Below, piece by piece: positions 1 to 5,347 of a stretch of 10,696 bases of DNA. Source of the DNA: Baffinella frigidus. Lineage: Eukaryota > Cryptophyceae > Cryptomonadales > Baffinellaceae. Position 1 is the stretch's first letter. Each line of letters opens with the position of its first letter. The stretch is from contig MU646790.1 in the NCBI GenBank assembly GCA_026770585.1, forward strand, positions 273,373-284,068, read 5' to 3'. The position numbers were made by a program, and so were the translations under genes. Under the pieces are notes generated by a model that saw nothing but the letters and a program-made list of their open reading frames with translations, searched no databases and was not told the DNA's origin.

Positions 1-60
1 AGGGAGAGAGGGAGGGAGGGAGGGAGGGAGGGAGGGAGGGAGGGAGGGGGGGGGAGAGAG
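1..60. repeat. Purine-rich (GGGA)n microsatellite
   Basis: The first 60 bases are almost pure G and A, built on a GGGA/GGGAGA unit. It is simple sequence with no coding potential. The opposite end of the window finishes in a pyrimidine tract of similar character. Confidence 0.95.
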
Positions 61-354
61 ATAGAGGCCTTTGTGATGTCCAACACGGCCGCCACGCACC
101 CCCACCAAGACTATGTCTGAGCAGGGCCTACCACGCCAGGATGATCGAAACATGCACTTTTGACATCTTTCAAAGGAAACCCGTTGAATCCTTAAGTCAA
201 CCACGTCAGATCTTACGTGGATAAGGCGTCGGTTTCCCTGGATCAATCTGGCGTGGTCTGTCCATTCCGCGCTCGAGGGATCAGGAAACCTTAACATATG
301 TCCCCCACACGACGCAGATATGACAATCCCCGCACGGTGGACTACGAACCTTTC
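61..354. other. Stretch with no recognisable gene
   Basis: I see no long open frame, RNA gene or inverted repeat here. The bases are mixed and slightly GC-rich. It leads into a set of short direct repeats that begins at 355. Confidence 0.6.
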
Positions 355-667
355 ATCAGAAGTCAACGCGTGGTAGGGAGATCAGAAGTCAACTCGTGGT
401 AGAGCGTTTGCGGTAATTGTTGTCCGTTTTGAGAGTGCGATTTTCCGGTTTTCCGGTTTTCATTTGCCCCCCCCCCCGATTCATTTGTACCAGAGAAGTG
501 TCCATTTAAAACACTCAACGACCTTTACAACATTTTAAAAAACCGGAAAACCGGAAAATCGCACTTTCAAAACGGACAACAATTACCGCAAACGCTCTAG
601 GGAGATGTCATGTGCACTCTCCAGGACCGCGTGGTAGAGAGATCAGAAGACAACTCGTGGTAGGGAG
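355..667 (+). repeat. 26-bp direct repeats, one copy split by a MITE
   Basis: A unit reading roughly ATCAGAAGTCAACxCGTGG followed by TAGGGAG occurs at 355-380, again from 381, and again at 642-667. The second unit is interrupted after CGTGGTA by the element at 402-597 and resumes as TAGGGAGATGTC at 598. The intact third unit therefore serves as an unfilled target site. Confidence 0.85.
402..597. mobile_element. MITE with about 55-bp terminal inverted repeats and TA target duplication
   Basis: The left arm begins GAGCGTTTGCGGTAATTGTT and the right arm is its near-perfect reverse complement ending CCGCAAACGCTC. The arms extend through a repeated CCGGTTTT motif and leave a roughly 80-bp core with a C homopolymer. 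TA dinucleotides at 400-401 and 598-599 flank it. The nearby unit at 642-667 reads CTCGTGGTAGGGAGATG without the insert, which supports a TA target-site duplication of the Tc1/mariner type. There is no transposase, so it is non-autonomous. Confidence 0.9.
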
Positions 668-1071
668 ATGTCGTGGAACAGCCCCGCCGGCAGGCTCGTG
701 AACGCCCACGTGACCGGTCACGCGGACGCCGAAGCCAGACGGTCGATCGTGACTGCCTTGCGTGTACTCTCCAGGACCGTTTCCGGGAAAATACTCTATA
801 TACCCGCCTGCGTTAGGTCTAAGTCTATGTATGTCACTAAGCCTACCCTAGAGCTTTCATGTCCCTATAACCAGACCTATAGGGCAACATTGACCCCCAA
901 GAGGTCCTAGGCAGGTCCTCGGGCCCTACGGTAGGGCGTATGCGCCTACTCGCCACTTACGGGATACCCGCCTGTGTTAGTTCTAGTTCCATCTTAGAGA
1001 CAGATCCGCTGCCTGTCTTTCCGGGAAAATGACCAAAATCCGTTTTGCGAGTCCTCGCGCGTGAGCCCCTC
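668..1071. other. No supported gene; short repeated phrases
   Basis: An 80-codon open frame is present but has no recognisable domain and runs through repeated sequence, so I do not call it. The phrase ACTCTCCAGGACCG occurs at about 617 and 767. TACCCGCCTGxGTTAG occurs at about 800 and 965, and TCCGGGAAAAT at about 782 and 1019. A small hairpin (CCCTATA...TATAGGG) lies near 862-883. Confidence 0.55.
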
Positions 1072-1283
1072 CCACTCGAGAATGCTAGAGGGGCCTATTT
1101 AAAATCGAACATATAAAGTCATTACTACACAAATACCCAAATTTGTAACAGGATAAGATAAAAGTAACCTCGCGCCTGGTATAATTTTTACCAGGCACGA
1201 GGTTACTTTACCTTATCCTGGCACAGATATTTACATTTTTGTTTTCCCACATACAAATAGGCCCCTCTAGCGTTCTCGTGTGG
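1072..1283. mobile_element. 212-bp MITE, CCAC...GTGG ends, 2-bp TSD (TC)
   Basis: The left end reads CCACTCGAGAATGCTAGAGG and the right end is its reverse complement with a few changes (CCTCTAGCGTTCTCGTGTGG). TC occurs on both sides at 1070-1071 and 1284-1285. A second, inner inverted repeat (1151-1218, GGATAAGATAAAAGTAACCT against its complement) makes the element nearly palindromic from end to end. It has no coding capacity. Related copies lie at 1516-1705, 2577-2734 and 3693-3910. Confidence 0.85.
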
Positions 1284-1515
1284 TCCGACAGTTCTGCCGT
1301 CTGTCGTTCCCGGAAACAATTTGAATACGTTTTCCTGCAGTTCCGCTTGCTTCTCGACTGCTGCTTGTGGAAGAGAGCTGCCCGCCGAGACAGAAGACCA
1401 AGGCTGGGACGTATCGAAGCAAAAGGGAACCTCCGTTACTAGGAGTAACGGTAGATTTTCATCTCTAAAAATCCAGCGTTTTTTTTGGCTGGGCTGCCAA
1501 CAGGCTGCGGACAAT

Positions 1516-1705
1516 CCGCACGAGAACGCTACAGGAGCCTGTTTAAAACCGTTTGCTTTTACGAGTGGGCATTTGTGTAGTAACTTTCGTGAGGTTGGTC
1601 ACGTAACTCTGCGAAATTAGCACAGTCACGAGGTTGGTCACGTTATCTTGGTACAAATATGTACAACCCCACATGTAAATAGGATCCTCCAGCATTCTCG
1701 AGTGG
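1516..1705. mobile_element. 190-bp MITE of the CCAC...GTGG family
   Basis: The ends CCGCACGAGAACGCTACAGG and CCAGCATTCTCGAGTGG form terminal inverted repeats related to the element at 1072. The interior carries a paired GAGGTTGGTCACGT motif and GTAGTAACTTTCG. The interior is closely similar over about 130 bp to 2600-2735. Flanking dinucleotides are AT and TT, so the target duplication has decayed or the ends are off by a base. Confidence 0.75.
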
Positions 1706-2011
1706 TTGGGGCTAGGGAAGGTCTAGCTCTGTCTCAGACTTAAATTGGTCTCATCATTTTCTCAGGTTTCACGCCAAAAGTGGACAAATTGTACCACAAA
1801 TTCTCGAGTGGATACCTCGGACGCATCCCGGCGCCTCCAAATGAGGCAGAAACAAGGACTATTTTAAAAACCCAGTTCTTCCTAAATGTCTTAGTTTCAG
1901 GGGGGAGGTCACGTTGCTCACGCTTCAAGCGTGAGCAACGTTACCAATTCCAGCAGAAAACTCTCTTACTGGTGTGTGCTGTTCACGGACGTGCAGACAC
2001 ATCCCGGTACC
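1706..2011. other. No gene; fragments of MITE-like sequence around a palindrome
   Basis: CTCGAGTGG at about 1804 and GGACTATTTTAAAA at about 1857 resemble parts of the CCAC-family elements. The palindrome at 1911-1941 may be the core of a degraded member. The short frames on both strands are overlapping shadows with no recognisable product. Confidence 0.5.
1911..1941. repeat. 31-bp palindrome (15-bp arms, 1-base loop)
   Basis: ACGTTGCTCACGCTT, one C, then the exact reverse complement. The symmetry continues outward with one mismatch (GGTCACG against CGTTACC). It could form a cruciform in DNA or a stable hairpin in RNA. Confidence 0.9.
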
Positions 2012-2015
2012 AAGT

Positions 2016-2160
2016 TCATCTCGAAAGATAACTGAACCAGTTCCCTAATCAGCGGGTTTAATTTAATTAGGACGCCTAATTAAGTTTACTATGCCCTAAC
2101 TAATTTCTCCTATTAAACCTACTGTTCAAAAGGAACTGATTCAGGTATCTTCCGAGATGA
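2016..2160. mobile_element. 145-bp MITE, TCATCTCG... ends, 4-bp TSD (AAGT)
   Basis: The left end TCATCTCGAAAGATAACTGA mirrors the right end, whose reverse complement is TCATCTCGGAAGATACCTGA. AAGT is present at 2012-2015 and 2161-2164. The core is AT-rich (TTTAATTTAATTAGG). The terminal sequence is shared with the two 141-bp elements at 7792-7932 and 8956-9096, so these three belong to one family. It has no coding capacity. Confidence 0.85.
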
Positions 2161-2164
2161 AAGT

Positions 2165-2204
2165 CACGGGCGCCCGGGTACCTGCCCCTGGATGCGACTA
2201 GTCG
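2165..2204 (+). repeat. Dispersed GC-rich repeat, second copy at 2730-2770
   Basis: CACGGGCGCCCGGGTACCTG followed by CCCCTGGATGCG is repeated with few changes at about 2730-2765. A shorter part (CCCCTGGACGCGGCTAG) occurs again near 2292. The later copy abuts the broken right end of the MITE at 2577, suggesting that the element's missing end was replaced by this repeat. Confidence 0.7.
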
Positions 2205-2576
2205 CGATGATACTAGCGATAGTAAAGCATCTGTGTAGTAATTTTCGCAGCAAAATTCCAAAAAGAAAAATACGTTTCCTCGGACGAAGCCGCCCCTGGA
2301 CGCGGCTAGCTACGCGGGAGAGTTAAATGTCATTTTACGCCCTGCGTCTTTCTATTATTTTCTTTTGAAATCGCTAGAGCGACGCGTCCTCACGAGTGTG
2401 TTCTTGTAGAACCTCGCAACGGAAATTCCTACACAACTGAGTCATGCTAGTAACAGTACAGCATTTTTTTGTAGTAATTTTCGTCGCGAGATTCCCCGGA
2501 CGAAGCTGCCCATGGTCGCAAGAAGAGCGACAAGTCCCCACGGACGCTTCCGCTCCCGCCCCACCCTCTCCCTCCT
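2205..2576. other. No gene; mosaic of repeat fragments
   Basis: The stretch contains GTAGTAATTTTCG twice (about 2234 and 2471), a motif also found inside several MITEs. GGACGAAGCxGCCC occurs near 2282 and 2499. A GC-rich phrase at about 2540-2576 recurs near 2785. It looks like eroded transposon material. Confidence 0.5.
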
Positions 2577-2734
2577 CTGCCGAGAATGCTAGAGGAACCT
2601 ATCTAAAACCGTTTGGTTTCACAAGTGGGCGTGTGTGCAGTAACTTTCGTGAGGTTGGTCACGTAACTCTGCGAAACTAACACAGTCACGAGGTTGGTTA
2701 CGTTATCTTGGTACAAATATGTACGACCCCACGG
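2577..2734. mobile_element. Truncated MITE of the CCAC...GTGG family
   Basis: From the left terminus (GCCGAGAATGCTAGAGG) to ATATGTACGACCCCA it follows the element at 1516-1705 closely by eye. It includes the paired GAGGTTGGTCACGT/GAGGTTGGTTACGT core. The right terminal repeat expected after this point is missing, and the dispersed repeat at 2730 follows instead. Confidence 0.75.
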
Positions 2735-2900
2735 GCGTCCGGGTACCTGCCCCTGGACGCGGCTAGAGCGACGCGTCCCTACGGACGCGTCCGCTCCCGC
2801 ACCACTCTCTCCCTCCTCCGCCTTTCGCTTCTTGGATCCTCCTTCGGCCTGGTCCGCGGAAACGCCCCCGTTCAGAGGGGATGCCATGACGTATGCATTT

Positions 2901-2980
2901 TTTCGGGTTTCGGGTTTGGGGTTTGGGGTTTGGGGTTTAGGGTTTAGGGTTTAGGGTTTAGGGTTCAGGGTTTCGGTTTC
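2901..2980 (+). repeat. Interstitial telomere-like array (TTTAGGG)n
   Basis: About ten heptamers run G-rich on the plus strand: degenerate GGGTTTC and GGGTTTG units, then several perfect TTTAGGG units, then GTTTCGG. TTTAGGG is the plant and algal telomere unit. It is flanked by ordinary sequence on both sides, so it is interstitial and not a chromosome end. Confidence 0.95.
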
Positions 2981-3055
2981 GAGGAGCTCCTAGAAATCAA
3001 GAGTAGTTACCATACGGTAGTGGCTCATAGACTTTTGTATCACTCAACTCAAGGC

Positions 3056-3119
3056 TCAAGGGCCTCATTTAGGACCTGTATCGAGAGTCAAGGGCCTCAT
3101 TTAGGACCTGTATCGAGAG
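3056..3119 (+). repeat. Perfect tandem duplication of a 32-bp unit
   Basis: The 32-bp unit starting TCAAGGGCCTCATTTAGGAC occurs at 3056-3087 and again without change at 3088-3119. The identity of the copies points to a recent event, since most repeats nearby are eroded. Confidence 0.95.
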
Positions 3120-3233
3120 TAATAAAGAAGAAGGGGACTGCGGTAGGCCCAAGCGCCTACCGCCGGAGGCTCGTTAGGTCCTCCTCCAGTGGCTTGCCTC
3201 GCCTTGAAAGGCCCTTACGACGGCGTGCCTCCA

Positions 3234-3259
3234 CATCTCTGTCCACGTGGACAGAGATG
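3234..3259. repeat. 26-bp perfect palindrome
   Basis: CATCTCTGTCCAC is followed directly by its exact reverse complement, with no spacer. It ends five bases before the MITE at 3265-3416. Confidence 0.95.
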
Positions 3260-3264
3260 GCGTT

Positions 3265-3416
3265 CCACCAGCCCTCACGGTTGGACTAAATCGTCTATTT
3301 TAGATTTTAGATTTACCCTTTTTTTTACCCTTGGAGAGACCCCGGATCCGGGGTCCCTGCAAGGGTAAATCTCAAGCCTCAAATCGATGAGTTGGTCCAA
3401 TCGTGAGGGTAGGTGG
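3265..3416. mobile_element. 152-bp MITE, CCACC...GGTGG ends, 2-bp TSD (TT)
   Basis: The left end CCACCAGCCCTCACGGTTGG pairs with the right end (reverse complement CCACCTACCCTCACGATTGG). TT flanks it at 3263-3264 and 3417-3418. The core contains GAGACCCCGGATCCGGGGTC, itself palindromic, followed by CCTGCAAGGGTAAATCT. The same core, slightly changed, is present in the element at 8318-8489 inside the ciliary gene. Confidence 0.85.
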
Positions 3417-3692
3417 TTACTGAGATGGTGGCGGGGAAAGAATCTTGCACGAAACCGCCCTGACCGAAGGCTAGCCTCATCCGGGAACATGTTGAATTTA
3501 AAAGACAATGGCCTATCAAACCGGATTCTGGCCCTGATCAAATTTACTTAGGGTCCTAATTAACCTTCGGCCAACTCCTATGAACAAATAGGGATTCATT
3601 TTCTTTTTCAACTCAACATGTCTCCGGATTGAGCCCCAGCCTTCGGAAGTGGACTTCCCAGCCTGTTTTCAAAGGTCGATTTGTACCAGGGA
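3417..3692. other. No gene recognised
   Basis: A minus-strand open frame of 88 codons covers part of this stretch but overlaps the MITE at 3265-3416 and has no recognisable motif. I see no repeat structure apart from one copy of the dispersed motif ATTTGTACCA at about 3680. Confidence 0.5.
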
Positions 3693-3910
3693 CCACTCGA
3701 GACTGGAAGAGGGACTATTTTAAAAGTTTTAACTTTACAAGTCATTTACAAGTGAAGACAAAAAGAGGAGTGCAGTAATTTTCGTACAACAAGGGCGTTT
3801 GGTCACGTCCCCGCTCGAATTCGAGCGGGGTCGTGACCAAGCCTGCCCGTGACTGGTACTAAATTTAAGAACCCCACATTTAAAATAGTCCCTCTTCCAG
3901 TCTCGAGTGG
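3693..3910. mobile_element. 218-bp MITE, CCACTCGAG...CTCGAGTGG ends, 2-bp TSD (GA)
   Basis: Terminal repeats of about 33 bp (left CCACTCGAGACTGGAAGAGG, continuing GACTATTTTAAAA) are almost perfect. GA occurs at 3691-3692 and 3911-3912. The centre is a 42-bp palindrome (3799-3840, TTGGTCACG...CGTGACCAA, one mismatch per arm). It is the best preserved copy of this family in the window. There is no open frame of note. Confidence 0.9.
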
Positions 3911-4067
3911 GAGTTGCCCTGATCGGGCAAATCCTCCACACAAAATCCAACTTTGGAAACGGTAAGTCCACGCCTGAGGTCCAGTACTAGAGTGGCCCTG
4001 CTTCTTGGCTACCTACTCATAATTTCGGGGAGGTCACCAAACACATTTCTCCTCCACTTTCTGAGGG

Positions 4068-4220
4068 AAATCGAAGCAATTTGAGACGATTGCGTGGTAC
4101 AAATTTTAAGACAATGCTGACTAAAACACTGAAATACTTTTAAACATCTAAAGTTTTAGATTTGTACCAGTTAAGTCTGAGGTGGGCCCGTCCGGTCGTC
4201 CTAAATTGCTTCGATATTTC
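4068..4220. mobile_element. Probable degraded inverted-repeat element
   Basis: AAATCGAAGCAATTT near 4069 is matched by AAATTGCTTCGATATTT near 4203. An inner pair, GGTACAAATTTTAAG (4096) and AGATTTGTACC (4159), lies inside it. The spacing is similar to the MITEs nearby, but termini and target duplication cannot be fixed. Confidence 0.5.
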
Positions 4221-4338
4221 CATCAAATTACCCGAAACCGCCCTAGGGCCCCTCGGACCGTCTTTCTTGTGAAACGTTGACACACGAACGCCGACGCTCA
4301 TCACGAGCAATCGTCAAGCAGGGGACCCCGCCGGCCAA

Positions 4339-4442
4339 CTACGGTTCCTGGGGCTGGTGGACCGTTTTCTTGGCGGCAGCTCCGCCGCCGCTCTTCTTCT
4401 CGCGATGCTTGGCATGAAGCCTGAAGTCGTCCTGGTCCAAGC
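4339..4442 (-). CDS. Candidate second exon of an unidentified minus-strand gene
   Basis: A frame open on the minus strand reads LDQDDFRLHAKHREKK followed by SGGGAAAKKT, then a stop at 4339-4341. Joining it to the exon at 4624-4702 through the acceptor GCGCCCAG|GC at 4443-4444 keeps phase and gives the phrase RALG-LDQDD. The preceding bases GTTGCTTCGCGCC make a reasonable pyrimidine-rich acceptor. If the TAG is used, the product is only about 60 residues. Alternatively a donor just upstream (ACG|GTCCAC) would continue the gene leftward, and the repeat-filled region below 4300 would be its next intron. Confidence 0.4.
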
Positions 4443-4623
4443 CTGGGCGCGAAGCAACCAGGCGGGACGTCACGGCGGTTGGTGGGAAATCGTGGCGATC
4501 TTTGGGACGAATCCTCACGATGTTCGTTCCAATAATTGTGCGGAGCGTTCATGAAAAGAGGCACTTCTGGAGCCTGGGTTGTCAGAACCGGGCTGGGCGG
4601 CCAATCCAGCGGGGGGCGCTCAC

Positions 4624-4702
4624 CGAGCGCGCGCATGATCTCGGCGTTTCGCTTGATATTTTCCGCCCTCCGCTTCAGCATCTCGCCCTCCGCTTCCTCC
4701 AT
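4624..4702 (-). CDS. Candidate first exon of an unidentified minus-strand gene
   Basis: The ATG at 4700-4702 opens MEEAEGEMLKRR, then AENIKRNAEIMRALG, ending at the donor G|GTGAGCG (GT at 4622-4623). The phrase RxENIKRNxxxxRALG(L) resembles a charged N-terminal motif found in several plant, algal and fungal nuclear proteins, for example near the start of WD-repeat 76-type proteins. That resemblance is from memory and too short to name the gene. GC-rich third positions match the ciliary gene next door. The start lies 489 bp from, and points away from, the start at 5192. The whole minus-strand frame 4301-4702 is open, so an unspliced product is possible, but its second half looks less protein-like. 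Confidence 0.45.
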
Positions 4703-5191
4703 CTCTCTCTGAGAGTGTTTCAGAACCTTGCTTCAGAACCGCCTTGTGCTTCCTGGGCCCTGCCACGCTCGATCCCGCCCGGCGGCTTCCACGGCAACCA
4801 GCCCGGGTCGCTCTTCAGGGGGGTCTTTTGCTGGGAGGAGGCGGGGAGCGGCTCGGAGGTGAGAAAGAGAGAGGGCAGGTTCGTTCGTGGCGCGAAATTT
4901 TCGAAAATCCGATGCAAAACCCCCCAAAATTATTCGGAAATTGAAAATTAAAATGGTTGGCTAAAATCTAAAATGTTTAAAAAGACTTTTACATTTCGAA
5001 GCCGTTGGTCGAAAACGCTCTCCGTGTTCTTCTCTCTCACCACAGCGTTCCGCTTCGCTTCAGCAGCGCTCGGAGCTGGATCGGTGTCGCAAACGCTCCT
5101 CCTCCCCCCGTGCAAGGTCAAAGACCGCGGTCGGGTGTGTGCAGCGGGCAGGAAAGAAGCTGGGGGAGGGGTTTGAGCAAGCGGCGGCAGG
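4703..5191. promoter_or_regulatory. Intergenic region between divergent starts, probable shared promoter
   Basis: The two start codons face away from each other across 489 bp. The stretch contains a GC-rich block (about 4740-4870), an AT-rich block (about 4895-4985, with AAAATTAAAATGG and AAAATCTAAAATG) and CT-rich sequence before the ciliary gene start. I see no clear TATA box or known ciliary-gene regulatory box. A short direct repeat TCAGAACC occurs at about 4709 and 4733. Confidence 0.45.
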
Positions 5192-5347
5192 ATGGAGTTC
5201 CTCTACACCAGGCAACAAATGGAGGGGTTCAAGGGGTACCAGTCCAAGGTGAAGATCGGGAACTGGTCCGAGGACCTTGAGTTCGAGGCGGCGAAGCTCA
5301 AGGGGTACCTTCTCAAGAAGGAGCGCGGGCAGCTCAAGTGCACGCAG
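5192..5347 (+). CDS. CFAP161: CFAP161 exon 1
   Basis: 52 codons from ATG, ending CTCAAGTGCACGCAG before the donor GTCCGC (phase 0). It encodes MEFLYTRQQM, then VKIGNWSEDLEFEAAKLKGY and LLKKERGQL, the N-terminal signature of the family (RIGNWxED, then an acidic helix and a K/R-G-x-L turn). The start is the first ATG in frame and is preceded by GGCAGG. No signal peptide is visible, as expected for an axonemal protein. Confidence 0.92.

Noticed and set aside
4502-4951. 149-codon open frame on the plus strand
   Set aside because: It overlaps the better supported minus-strand exon and the promoter region, and its translation shows no domain or sensible composition.
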